Assembly: GCA_004794785.1 (NCBI GenBank)
Contig: SJOL01001501.1
Coordinates: 303,050-367,049, forward strand
Source of the DNA: Opisthorchis felineus
Lineage: Eukaryota > Platyhelminthes > Trematoda > Opisthorchiida > Opisthorchiidae
Direction: 5' to 3'
Length of the DNA: 64,000 bases
The translations under genes and the position numbers were made by a program. Under the pieces are notes generated by a model, which worked only from the letters and a program-made list of their open reading frames with translations, was not told the origin of the DNA and ran no database searches. Positions 1-13,600 of this stretch are shown piece by piece (positions within the stretch are counted from its first letter, which is position 1; every line of letters starts with the position of its first letter).

Positions 1-3000
1 GCGCTGACGCATATATGCAATATATGCTGTCAAGTAACGGTGTGAAGATCCCTCAATTGTATTCGGTCACCTCAGTTGATAAGGTGTCTCCTGAGCCCAC
101 ACCAATCCCATAAGATGTTACTTTTGAATTCAGTGCATGGCTGCCGCTCATTGTGGTTGGCCCTAGTTAGACAATTTCTTCGGTTATTTTGCCACGATTA
201 CTTGAGGTTTTATAAAGGGGAAGGAATTCTGTTATATGAATTTTTGTAATGCGTTGTGGATCGCTGTTCCTCATACACCAAAGATATAGTACAATTTTGG
301 GTACAGAAAATGCGGAATAAAAGCTATCTATTACGTCTAATAGGAGCGAGAAAACCTGCGCGGGGTAAGACCGTTATTTTACCTTGTTGTGACAAAACGT
401 TCTTTAGGTCCAAACTGACAAACAATGACACATAACTCACCAAGCCACAAAAATACGTTGTTCACGGCCGCACTTGTGAGTACACCATAGTTCATCATTT
501 TGTTCAGAGGATTGGCAAGCTGAAGAAAGATGAAAAAAATTGTTACTCGAGTCTCTTCTACGCAACTGGTGAGGTCATTTGGAACACCAGTACTCGGGAC
601 ATAAAATGTTAGCCGCCATACGTTTATTTACCACTCTAGATATAGAACAGGAGTGTGTAGTCAGGGTTGAATTTTCATCACGAATTTTAACTCATCTAAA
701 GAAACTGGCTTCATGTCACGGACTATCTGGTCCTAGTCAATTTAGACATCACAAGGTGGCCATTCTGCGCATATTTATCTCAAAAATAATCGACCGACAC
801 CCGAACCGTATTTATCACCTGGAGCCCATTCCGCCTACGGGAACTTGCTTTTGAAACCCGAGTCTTACTTCCAGTATGCAAATTTTTGTTGCTAATAATT
901 CGGTCGTCAGTTAGTACGGAGTACCACACTTTTGTGACAAATAAGTTTCCAAAAAATCGGTTGAGCACCGAAAGCTGTGAAAAAATTCACACTCCCAAAA
1001 CACGCATTTTCGAGTTCTAATGTCTTCGTGAATAACAGGAAATAGTAATGGTGCTCACAGCAGCAGACAAACACAACACCAATAATTCAGTTTTTCCCAG
1101 CTGGGACAAGCGCCTCACCGAAAACCAGCAGGTCACAAAATTGGGCACCTTTTGTTTGTACTTTTTTGAAAAAAGGATACAATGAGTGAAGATACTGTGG
1201 TGCCAGTCATGCTGGCCGAGTCACAACACATATGTCGCCATAGAAAATCTAGGACCTTGTAATAAAAAGCCAAAACAGATTGCAAGATAAAACTTTAAGT
1301 GCAGTAAAAATCCACCTCTCAAGTTAAGGGCTTTGAGCGAAGGATGAAGTGGCCAGGGAAACAAAACAAAGTAGGTTTGTGTTGTATCTATCAAAATGTA
1401 TCGGACGAAAACCACGGCAACAACCATTGATATAGACTGAATTAACACCGGGCCGGCTTACTACAACTTGGCTAATGGACTCTCATCTACAAAATAGGAT
1501 GATGCACACGGTAGACGTTACTGACATTTAACTGAATCTATCGATTAGAACACCGCTCTGGGCCGTTAAGATTTTTCTGACTCTATGAACACTGTTGTTC
1601 GGTGCACACCATGGGGAGTTTGAGACAAAACAAATGAATTATGTTGCCTTAAACAGATGACCTACGTGCATTTGTTTTCGAACAAGAATTTCGGGGTTGC
1701 AAAAAAACATGCCGACATGATTGCCAGCTACTAATTGGAAACGATGGTTTGAATATTATTCAGAATAGTCACTGATTCGAAGGTTCACCGAAAAGGAGCA
1801 ATAATCAACGGCATTTAAATACAGCGCACTACTTGTCATTTTGGCGACCTTATATTCAAAAACACCTCTTGACTCTGACAAAAATGAAGGCATGTAGTCT
1901 GTCGTAAATCTACTTTACGCATAAAAAAAGTGCCCATGAACAGTGGGAGGTTGAGTTTGGCAAACAAACTATTGCTTGAGTTGTTGGGTTGGGCCATACC
2001 GTAGCGACCGCATCCCCCCTTTCATTCAACAGCCCGCCATCATTCGGTAAGAATGGGAAATCAAATTTCTGGTACCAGTAAACAGTGACGACTTATCTTA
2101 CCTTCGCAATCTGGACAATTCAACCCAAAAAACACAATGGCACATCTGTATTAACAGACAACCGGCAAGACACAAACTTTAGGCATGGTCCACATTATTT
2201 ATGCAGCATTTCCGACAGAAAACTTCGGCAGTTAGTATAAGGGAATTCTCCTCAACTCTACTATACCAGCACTTCCACTTTTAGATCTGAATCTCAGGTA
2301 AACTGTAAATCCTTTTCGTAACTCAAAAGTGCGCGCCGTATTTGCTCAAACATGCTATATTTCAGTTCCTTTTTACTCTGAAATGACTACCTGAAAGAAA
2401 ATAACACGTATGTTATACGCCGACCACATAAAGATACAAAACAATTTCGCAGCTTGAAGTCCCTCGGATTACAACAAACGGTACAGTCACAGACAACGAG
2501 GGCACTACACTTCAAGGCAAACACAGTGTGTAGCAATTCTAAGACCTGTCTAGTCTGTTCAAAAGTCTTTTATATATGTATATCACCGCAATGACAACAT
2601 ATGACTGTGGTCTCAATTGTTGGGAATAAGAGATCTTTAGACGTTCTTCACTGTGTTACGCATTCAGTGAGTTAATATAGTAGTAATCTAAGCATCATGC
2701 AGTCGGCTTCTAGCCATATACTTTCTAATACGCAAGAAGAATAACAAAGCCTCAATTATCAGTCAGTATGTAACCAAAACGGACATTTGTGCTACTCACA
2801 GAAGCAAATCGAAAAAAACGGGCAACCTTTAGATGCACTGTCACTTTTACTTGCTCAGTCTTAGGGTAGCAAAACAGCACTATGAATTCAATCATGTGCT
2901 CGGTGCTAACAAATTGAGTAGTGATCCATTATCCTTGAGCATAATGACCTTTTTTCTGGGTAATTTTATCCAATATTACTACTCTCTTAAAAAGCATGTC

Positions 3001-6000
3001 CTTAGACTGTGACCTGCTACCAAATTTCGGGCAGTTGGGAGCGAGAATCCCCCCTCACCAACTTATAAATATACTTCGCCACATCAAGCTTCTGACTTTT
3101 GTGGTGAAATACCGAAAAACGTTGGAAAAATTTCGGCACATGAGCTACAAAGCTTGTAGCGGCAAACATCTTCTCGAAAATACGTTTGACGAGGCAGGTG
3201 TACCCCGCCAAGCAGTTGCCGATGCGCGGCAGTAGTATTCAGAACCTTTACGCATCAAGACGACTAGACAACATTGTTTTCACATTGCCATGCCAAGATA
3301 AGTAGTGGTTAATTTACGTCTACTTGTGTATCTTGTTTCCATTTCTAACTCAGTCAGTCACCTTTGGGATAAGATTGCGGTCATCAGGACTTTCTGGTGG
3401 TGATGTGCATTTGGTACAACAACTAAGTGAATTTTGCGTAAAATTGGGGTGTTTTGGCACTGTCATTAAAAAAAGGCAAACTCCAATCTCATGAATTCGA
3501 TTTTTAGCCCCACCATTCTTCACAAAGCCTGGGACTGATAACTTGAGAGGGTCAAGTTAGAAGCTCTTTGAAACGTTTGTGCGTCTTCTCTAGACCAGCC
3601 AACAACATAATTCAGTTCCTCATCCGTTACTGCACACTGTGAAGATAAGCCCGGTTCTCGCATTTGTCAAGGCTTCCCCGTCTATCGCTGTACATTCTAT
3701 AGTTATTTATTTGCCATAAACGTCACGTCTACATCCAACTATCTGTGGCTAGCCTTCTCATATGGCATTCGTCAATGTTCATCGTCAAAAACAAATGGAT
3801 TTGGTATAACAGTAATACGAAAGCACGACTTATCCCAATTATGATATCTCGTTCTAGGGCGTTGTCTTACATGACGGTCGTTGACTGACAGAGTTGATTC
3901 GCGCATTTTAAATAATCTAGTAGGAGCGGACCAGCTCGGCCTTCGTTATTTTCTTTCTTGACATTTGCACAGACGCATTAGAAACGAGGACGGCTCATGC
4001 ATCTTCCACAATCCTATTTTTACAGTCGTTGAGGGTTGTTTGCGCAGTGTTGAAACATCCGGTTATGTCCGTTATGTTTTCGGTAGTATGGCGTTTGAAA
4101 CAGCAATACAATCACAGGGTACCAGTACGATCGGTGAACACAGGTTCCACCTGTTTAGTCAATCTACCCATAAATGGCCCTAATATACTGGACACAAATT
4201 TTCCACTAACACAACGGAAAACAGCGGTGCAGTTGTCCATCACTCGTTAGAAGGATTAGCTCCCGCGTGCCGTGTTGATATTCTCGGGATATCGGTTAGC
4301 CGAAATAACAGAAAAATACACGTAGGGTGCAGTTTGCTGCAGGAACTCCGTTTATTGTAACGTAAAGGCTTTATAGGAGGCAGATCACCTCATGTAAGTT
4401 TACCACAATTAAAACCAACTTCATCTACTTAGCATCCCTTTATGAAAATTCGATCTGTCTAGTACCACGGTTCGTTCAAATCAATCAAGTTGTTTGCTGG
4501 TAGATTCTTCACAGTATTATGAGGAGGTCGACCCAGTAAACCTTGCCTGAATTTTCAAAGCTAAATCTGGAAGTAAAGCAATCCGTGTTTTCTTCTTACA
4601 AAGAAGAAATCAGCGCGTTTTGGGCGTCTGGATGAAAAGGTTTTATAATGGACATGTGCCCTCTACGAGCCACGTTTCCCACGACTAGTGTTCGTTTGTC
4701 CCTTTCCTAAAAATAAAATGAATGTTCACTTTTATCAAGGATCTGGTTAGCCGCTTCGCACATTTTAATCGCATTTACCAAACGAAAGAGAATAGAGTGG
4801 CTTAGTGGGGACGTCAAGCATTGTGGTGTTAGGACATTTATTTCTGTCGTACGGTATATAGTAGAGATGAACTCAATTTCTCGAAACAGTCACCTCATAT
4901 CTCGGGATTGAATTGAAAATTGTCAAGGTCTTATTGAGGCGTTTTGGTTTTGATATATTGAAGGATACTGGATACAACCACAACCTGATAAGAACTTGGT
5001 AGGGAGTGGAAAAATCTAACGTTAACTTCCCTACCAGTCAGCATATTTTTCTAATACTCTCCTAAACTTCAGCGCCAATCTTAGCCTAGCCGAAAAACTA
5101 GAGGAAAAACTAGTGGTCTTTTAATCAGCCATCTCAAGACATTAAAGCTAATTATTTTCCAAGTGATATATATCCCCAAATGATACGACCTGGATTAATG
5201 TACTTTTCACATCTTATAAACAAGATTATTTACTTGTGCCAGTCGCCATTTGGCTAGTAAGGACCTACCGGCGATTGTTTACGGTAACCATGGTTAATCG
5301 TATTTTGAAGTGGGAATAAATGAGATGGGTTACCTACAACGCTGAGAAACATTTCCTAATTTGGCTACTATTCGCTCTAAAATGACCCGAACACCAGACA
5401 ACGATATCTGGGATTAAGATAAAACATCAGCTGAAAAATATCAAGTGGGTCCCGAAGCTCAGACAGTCAAATGTCTTTCACCTTTTCGACAACTTAGGTG
5501 TTTATCAGGTAGAATTCTCACTAAACTTCTTGGATTTCATCCAAAAGCATTTGTTTCTTCATATCACACTACACTAGTCTCCGAAGTTTACAGTTTAATA
5601 ATATATTTAAAGATTCTTCAAACAAGATAGTGGTCAAGAAACACAGTTCCCGTGAAAGCTCCACCCAGTCTGCACGGTAACGGACAATATTAGCGTGTAC
5701 CAAAATGCGCTCTGGGTTTCTGCATTATCACTGCCTCTTTAAAAACTCGTTCCAAATATAACGTGTTACACTTTCCTGGCGGAAACCAGACAGAGAGGGA
5801 TATTCCTGCCAAGATATTTTGTTGCATTTTCAATATGGGTTCTAAAGCAAATGGTCATCTGTCCCTTGCACATAATACAAAGGATCTGCAGTGTACTTAT
5901 ATTCTGCAATGTCCACGCCCCCTTTGCTCACTGTTGAGTGCCAGTGACCTCGCACAACTGTAAACAATTGCACACTGTCCTTTTGTTACGCTTTACCCAG

Positions 6001-9000
6001 CCATAATTCCAGCGTGCAATGGGAGATGACCTATCCCCACCACTGATAGTCTCACAAACCAGTGATCTTCATTTCAGCCGATGTTGCCGGCTTTATTTCA
6101 TTTAACTCAAACAACGGTGGTAACCATGCTAGGTACTGCATCATGCACTGTCCTTATCCAGTGGCTTACGAAATTCCTATTTTTTAGACTATATTAAACG
6201 ACGTAAGTTGCGCAAACATGGTCAAAGTTAAACCAGAATTTTCGGATCAATGTTCAAATTGTTTTGTCCACTCTTTGTTGTTTCCACACGAATAAACGCC
6301 AGCGAGATGGTTAACACGCGCTGTGCACGTGCAAGCATCAAATAGGAATTCATCCATTTAAGAAGCAATCGAAAGTGCCGGAAGCTGAATTCTAAAGGGT
6401 TGTCTAATAAATCAGCCCAAATGGATAATGATTCGCGTCCCTGTTGGATGCTGTATTGACACTCCAAGCCTCTGCATACCAGACTTGTAGATGAAGAATG
6501 AGAATGTGGGTCATGAGTATACTGTTATTTTACCTTAAACTGGAATGATATCTTCCAATTATGCACACAAGAAAATGGAGTGTACTGGTATAAACAAGAA
6601 GGTTTGGTGACTTTTCAAATGGGACCCAAGTGAGAATAGGTCTCAAGCAGCTCTTCTGACCGATGGACAATCGCTTCTCATTTCCTGTTTTTCGTTTTGT
6701 TTTTCACACTTTCGTTGTCTACATTTTGCCTCCGTGTAATGAGAGTACAGCAAATGCACAATCTTTTACGATGGTGTACTCCGATGAGACTTCGTGTCTT
6801 CTACATTTCAGTTTACTGGGGAATGATCACATCCTAGAATTTGAGTGTTGAGTTATCTTTCAATTCTTCCCATATTCATAAAATTACAACAAGGACTGTT
6901 AGCACGACCAAGTTCTAATGGCGTACCCAGCTATGATAATGTGACCTCGACAGGCTTAGCTGGACTTTATTTAGTATTGCTTTCATCTCCAAGTTTGCGA
7001 CAATCGAGTCGGTCCTGTCTGAGCTCCGTTGGCTGCCAATGCCACCTCATCAAATCGCATTTGGCAGTTTTCAAATAATAGGGATTTTAGAACGATGTGT
7101 CTCAACCAGATCGTCTCTCACTGGAGAGGTTGTCCAAAATTTCAATTTTCGGTTTCATTCCTATAAATACCTATCACATTGGCAGCAAGTAAACCCTACC
7201 TTTATCTGGAGTTGCTTGGCTTTACTAATTTGGATTCAATTTCCCAATTTACATTCCCTTTTCTGCATTTGGCTTAGCTACTAAGAGTATAAGATCAAAA
7301 AGTGTGGCATACATTCGAGACCCATTCAACTAAATAACTTGAATGTTTGGTTAAAATGACCCTTGGTACCGAAATATTAAGCGAGGATTTGATAAGCGAA
7401 TCCAGAAAAACACGCGTGGAATGACAAAACCAAGAGTCAGATACATTCTCAATGTTATACCCGGTCATGTCAACACAAACACAAGCTTGCAGTTACATAC
7501 TAAACAACCACCTGTCCTTGTTTCCGGGTAACACTTTATTGGGATCCACCTTTACACTAACTGTTTCAGCCTGGTAAAGAAATATGAAGCATTTGCGAAT
7601 GACGAATGAAAAACAGCAGCATAAGGAATTTTTGAAATGAAAGACATCTAATGTCGTGGGACCGTCATGCCACCATTCACTTTACCATAGAATGCAGATA
7701 GCAGAAATCAAGATTACCTCATTTTAGCTCATCTGGACTGAATGGCCTCCCAGGTTAATTACACAAAGTTCTCCGTGGTTCTTCAAGTAATATGCTGATA
7801 TTTCACTTCCGGTGATATGCATTTCACTAAACTGCCACCTGTTCCGTATGGTCAGAATCATCTGACGAGAGAAAATTTATGTCATGTTAGTGATGACACA
7901 GTAAACACATGGGGAACTCGACCATTGTGTCGTAGATTGGGTTCATCACACAATGTAAACACGAGGTATCATACGAACAGATAAAGAAAACAACAGTATA
8001 TTGACAGACGATCCACATGCAGGTAAGCCTACTGTTTATTCTGTACAATGCTTATGTTGTAGCCAAATAAGTACCCTAAATCCGGCAACCTTACTTGATA
8101 CAGAATATGAGATTGAGCATATGAAGTTTGAAGTTTCATCACACGTTATTCGGCAAGGCAACACTTCAATTAACCATGAATCCCTTCCAAAAACGTAATA
8201 CTGACGGACAACTTTGAGGGACTACATCTTCTGCGATTCTAACCTGCAATATGATGGGAACAGGATGGTTTGTATGCACCACAAATAATAAAATGTAGTC
8301 AAGTGTCATTCATAGACCTGGTGGAATTTGATGAATACTGGTAATAGTTGGGATTTTTATGAAACAAGTTGCTTACTTAAGATATTGGGAATGACCTAAG
8401 GGATGCCACACGCTGTCTTATTGATTCTTCCATCAGAAGTGGCTTTGTTATGACAACACTACTACCCCATATAATCTACCGAGTTCCTTTCCGTGGCTTC
8501 CACATAGTGATGTGTGCATAGTTCAAGAGCTGTGGTACAATCCCCTACATAGATGGAAAGATTACTGCTCCACAAAATCTATTGCCATCCGGTTTTCATG
8601 GGAGGGAGATTAACGGTAGCTTTTGCACTCACTGAAAGCAAAAGCACGCTTTTAAGCCTCCATATTCGTGTAACGCCTGCCGACCTAGGTACGTGTTGAG
8701 AATATATGCGAAGTTGGTGCTTGGTGGCTTTCATTAATTTGATGCATTGGAAATATTTTACTATTTACTGACCAGCATTTGGGACGTCCCATTCAGTGAC
8801 TGCCTCAATAAAGAGTGAAGCCAATGAAGGTAGAAAGCAAGATGGAGTATCTCAGGATTATTTATCGTATTGACCAACGGAAGTCATGTAGTTGTTCAGG
8901 ACAACTAACATATCGATCAACACTTGGTTAATGCTGCTACCAACATGTGGAGCATATCGCGAATTATTATAAAACTAAATAATGATCGAGCAAACCACAA

Positions 9001-10124
9001 GTCCATACAGTTTTACAGGTAAAGGAAGTTGTTGAGAGACAAGCCATCAAAGGGATCACTCTACACAACGGTTCATAGCACTAGGGAATTTGGCGGTGCA
9101 ATTCAGCTGACTGAAGCCCTGGACAATTTCAAACGCATATGGGTTGTTTCAGTCCAAACATGGCAACCAAATATCAGATACATCAACAGTCAATGGCACT
9201 GAGAATCACATGGTGCTTGAGGTAGGATTTTTTGGCCATCTTCCAGTGGGATAGGGTCATATTAATTTTGCTATCCGACAAAAATGTTGCCTTGTGCCCA
9301 AAGTACGATGCTCAAAATGAGCATACGAATGAGTACAAGCAGATGGTGCGGTTTGGCAGCTCGTCTATCGGTAGGAGCGGACAAATAGTGTGGTACTGAA
9401 ACGCAAACAACAATTAAATGTCATGTAAGAGGTAAACAACTATTTCCATCCTTGCTGCAATTGACCCTACAAAGGAATCCTATTTAAGTGGAAGCATGAG
9501 ATAAGCTAGAAGTCACAACAATTTTATTTTCCTTCTTAATTGCTTGACTCTGCAGACTGTCATTCAGCGTGCAATTTCTGGCTCATCTAGTAAAGAATCA
9601 TCTGAATAAATTCGGGAGTAAATTCGTCTGTGGCACAACCGTCTCAATTAATGGGATTTGCGGATGCCTATCAATCGCTTATTTAGTCCGTGACATCAAT
9701 AATCCTTAATCCTTGTCACATGTTCTTTTTTATTCTTGCTGTAAAGTGAACTTCTCCACTTCTTCACTTTGAAACGATTGAGCCGCCAGCTAATGTGGAG
9801 GTGTTCTGCAATTCCGCCTGACACATGACTGGATACAACAGTTTCCCCAATTACTGATTCGTTACATACACTTATGGTGGGAAACTTTTTCCACCGGCTC
9901 TACCAAGCTTTTACTAAAAGTAAAAAGTAAGACAGCTAAACATCACTGTCGGACTGTAATACAATGCTGCAGTCAGTTGTTTCCTCGAACCGTTAACGAA
10001 GCCTGGTAACGATTGGTTATACGCCGCAAGAAACAATGGCAAACCCACCTAATTACTGCAACCAACAAAATTGAAGGGGCCTTATGCTGCCCTGTGGTCG
10101 CATATCCCGTTTTGGCTGGGTCAG
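1..10124. other. no recognisable gene or element
   Basis: Both strands were read for RT, integrase, histone, GPCR and tRNA-like motifs. Open frames here are under 100 codons, have no recognisable motifs and no convincing splice flanks. No TM7 (NPxxY) codons were found on the minus strand. If the receptor intron is longer than 36 kb this is intronic. Confidence 0.55.
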
Positions 10125-10676
10125 CTAATAGAAACCGATCCTGGCGTTTGCTTCCTGTTGGATGTCTTCTCGGAAAAATTTGTTGAATGTCACCTGTTTT
10201 ATGTGCATGTCGGGTTTCTTATGAGACCTTGACTTTAAGGGCGGTCTGGCCTCTGGCTTGTCGGTCTCTGTATGGGCCTTGGACATTTTCGGATTAGCAA
10301 TCTTTTCGGCAGTTTCGATTTTTGTACCTTTAGAAGCTTCAGACTTGTTTACGGTGGTCTTATGGGCGAACTCAAGGCTTATACTTGCATCCTCGCTTTT
10401 GTTACAAACGCGGGCGCGCGCGCTATGTTCGATACTATGGACGATATTGCGGCGGATGCATGGATCCATTTTATCGAAGCCAAGTCTGCAGTTTTCGGCG
10501 ATGAATTTCTCGTTGTTTGAATGTTATGTATTTTAGCGGCCCTTTGTGGCACCGAAGGCTACTTTTACCATGCGGGTGACCAATGAGTGATTCACAGGGA
10601 CTTTGAACTTGGTTAACTTCAACCTCTTTGGAACAACTGCAGCACGGACCAAAGCACTTCTTTTCTTTCGTAACAT
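10125..10676 (-). pseudogene. histone H1 (linker histone) pseudogene
   Basis: From an ATG at 10676 one frame runs 183 codons to a TAG at 10125, broken only by two TAA stops at 10533-10535 and 10524-10526 (codons 48 and 51). The translation follows linker histones throughout. It has a short basic tail (MLRKKRSAL...), then winged helix 1 (NHSLVTRMVKVAFGATKGR, about 29-47). Helix 2 contains KFIAENCRLGFDKM (57-70) and helix 3 contains IRRNIVHSIEH. A C-terminal tail rich in Lys, Thr, Ser and Ala follows. The stops fall in the loop between helices 1 and 2, where functional H1 is continuous. The frame is kept across the stops, so there are no indels. A short intron spanning the stops was tested: no GT-AG pair with length divisible by three fits. 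No introns, poly(A) trace or histone 3' stem-loop were seen, so a retrocopy and a decayed native intronless gene are both possible. Confidence 0.8.
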
Positions 10677-13600
10677 GTTTGCCTCGGAAGGTAACAGGCC
10701 ATGCTGACGTTTGAAATTGTACAACCAAAATAATTGGTTAAAGTTCAACTTTGCTTGAGTATTTGGCCTTCAAAACCCATAAAGGGTTACAGTACGAAGG
10801 AAAATTGACTTATTCGATTTCTCCCCTCATTATTTGCTGCTGGTGAGTCAGGAGTGTCGACCATTCATGCTAATGTCGAACATATTTCATAACGAAATTG
10901 ACTGATTATCGGAAAGTTATCCCTGTAAAATATGGTATCCGTACATCACACCAATTTAGTTCTCGAGTTTAATAGTGCTTCCTGCTTGTCACTGGACAGT
11001 GCAGGACCAAGCAATCTGCAGGTTATCGTACCGCTGAACTTATAAAAACCAAACTGTATCAGACAAAGCCCATCAACTAGTACATGCAGAAACAGGAGAT
11101 TCTGAAACAGTTAATCAAAACTATGCGCTTCATCCATATTATTGATATGATCAACTTATACTTCCGCGGGAAAATTGATTTAATCTGCCCTCTTTTGTAG
11201 CACTGCTTGTCCCCTTGAATATATTAGTGATTAGAATCATCCTGAAGTTGAGCATTAAATATCCCCAAGCCTTTCGATCCCATCAAAGAATCCTCACAAT
11301 GTACACTTCAATTGGGTGAACCCTTTCGGTACATCTTAGTGCCCCTTAGTTTAGTAGTTATCAGTGGACCATGATACATATGCGTCAAGTGGGTTCCTAG
11401 TTGGCCGGGGCCGATTGCAGGGACGGCCGCCGTTATAATACATTGTGTGAGCACTGCATGAGTTTGCGTCACACAGTCAACGATAATTTCCAGCCGTAAA
11501 TAGCGAGCTATCTGTACATTTGTCGGATGGACGCACTGGTTCAGGATAAACTCATTTAACAACAGCAGAACATCCGCGAAGTCTGATGTGTTTGATTCGG
11601 AAACATTTCCGTTTAAACTTATGTTTTGCAATGGGAAACTTAGTCAGCTTTGTTACATTATCAGTCACTACAGTGTCACATATAAGAATTGTCATTTACC
11701 TATGTCACCGTCATTTTCAATTTCAGCGTGTCTTAGTGCCGCCCAAAAAGTGAGGTAGAGTAGGCTGGACAAATAATTTGCCAGATTTGTTTGTATGAAA
11801 ATCTCCACATTTTTGTAATGCAGTCGAAAACTTTGCCCGTGTTTATCGAGTGGGTCATTTCTGCAATGCAGCCATAAGTAATAGTCACACGCATTTTTCG
11901 ATTTACGTGTTGCAATGAGCCATTCGGTCCCATTTTCTTACATCCTTCCACCTATCACCAATCATGACAGCATTATCTCTAAAAGGCAACAAAATATGTA
12001 TCCATAGCTCCTTTTTGGATGCGCGTACGAGTACTTTTACAAAACCGACAAAACCCTAAGATGGGATGCATACACATCTCGCATTCCGAGGCATTAGAGG
12101 CATGCAAATAATCTTTCTATGGGTATTACCCCAGGCAGTGTTACGTAACAATCAATCCTGAACATTGTTTTCCGAAGGAAAGTTAGTAAATGGTGAGTTA
12201 CTCCAGTAGAGGAGTTATCGTGATATGATCAATGTATATGTACTAATGTGCACAAGTCGCAATAACTTTTGGGTGGTCGGAAATAGCACAAATGGCAGCT
12301 CCAAATGTATCATGAAACCCAAAAAGAGAGCAACAAACCAAATATACGTATTTTTTACAGAAAGCGTCAACAGTTGCTCTCATCGAGGACATCCTGTTTC
12401 TTTTAACCAAAACAACGAAGAAAGAGCTATTTGACCAGCCGCTCTGGAACAGTTTCTTTCTCGGAACGTAACTGCTTTGTTTTCTCTCGGTGCCCTGTGG
12501 GTGTAATGCTACTGTGAGTGGCATTGTCTTAAAATATTGATAGTTCATGGACATCTGAGTTTGAATTTTAACTGCCAGCAGAAAATATTTCACACAAGGA
12601 CCCTCAAGGAACAGAAATATGTTATAGTGATGGATGGTGCCTGTATACACCCGTAGTCCCAGAATGTCACAAGGTATGTTGAATGCAAAAGCAATCGGGT
12701 GTTTTGTGATGGGAAAAAAATCATTTGCAGCATAAGAAGAAGAAACGATTGGAATGTTTGATTAAAAATCCTTAACAATCACAGTTATTTCCGTCAATTC
12801 CAACAAATCTGACTAGGATCATTCCCGCCTAACAGTTTAAAATGGCCTTCCATATGTAACACGATTTCGTGCACAGAGCATTCACTGTATAGAAGAGATA
12901 TTAATTTCCCTAGTACCAGGGGTTCCTCTTTCCTGGGAACCATTCCTCTTAGAATACAAATCACTTAGATGCTTCTTTAGGTTGGAAAGCATAGCAAGCA
13001 TTCTTCGACCTGTCGTTTGACACAGCTGACATTTTTGGACCACAAGAGTGCTTTGGTTTAAAATACAGTATTTGAAATGCGTACTTAGTGGCACATCACA
13101 ATACATTCAGAGTTCACCAAAATCGGTGCAATAAGGAACATCAGTTTCCATAACATTCAGGCAACTAAGCGAAAGTTGTTGCTTGTTTTTTTGGTTTCGG
13201 ACTCAAACGGGAAGACGCTTAATCGTCCTGTGTTGCGAAGAGTGGTCCAGGCTTGCCATCTATTTGGCTGAAGTTGTGCATAACATCACATGTGACGAAC
13301 ACAACTTTTTCTCCAGGTGATTTATGCTTGCTGACCACGTCAGCTGCAGTACATTTGAGTTGTTCATGGTTGCCTATATAATAAGCACATTCTCTCTGAA
13401 ATCTTTACCGCACAACGGTTTGTGTGTCCAAAACCCATAGGAAAAATTGTGTTGAAACCATAAAGCTAATTAACACTGATCAGGTGCTCTGAAAATTCGC
13501 ATTTGAGCGACCTTAGTGTACTGTGCTCCTCAGGTCGAGCATCTCTACATCTTCAATAAAATAATGAGACGGCAAATGACGCAAGTCTTTACAAATTTAT

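Noticed and set aside
6663..6851. MVYSDETSC as a degenerate LLYGSETW block of a LINE
   Set aside because: Flanking residues do not follow the family, so it is a chance match.
11308..11631. Minus frame with DFADVLLLL, suggestive of an RT FADD block
   Set aside because: One catalytic Asp is missing and no QGC-type block was found upstream. It was left unassigned.
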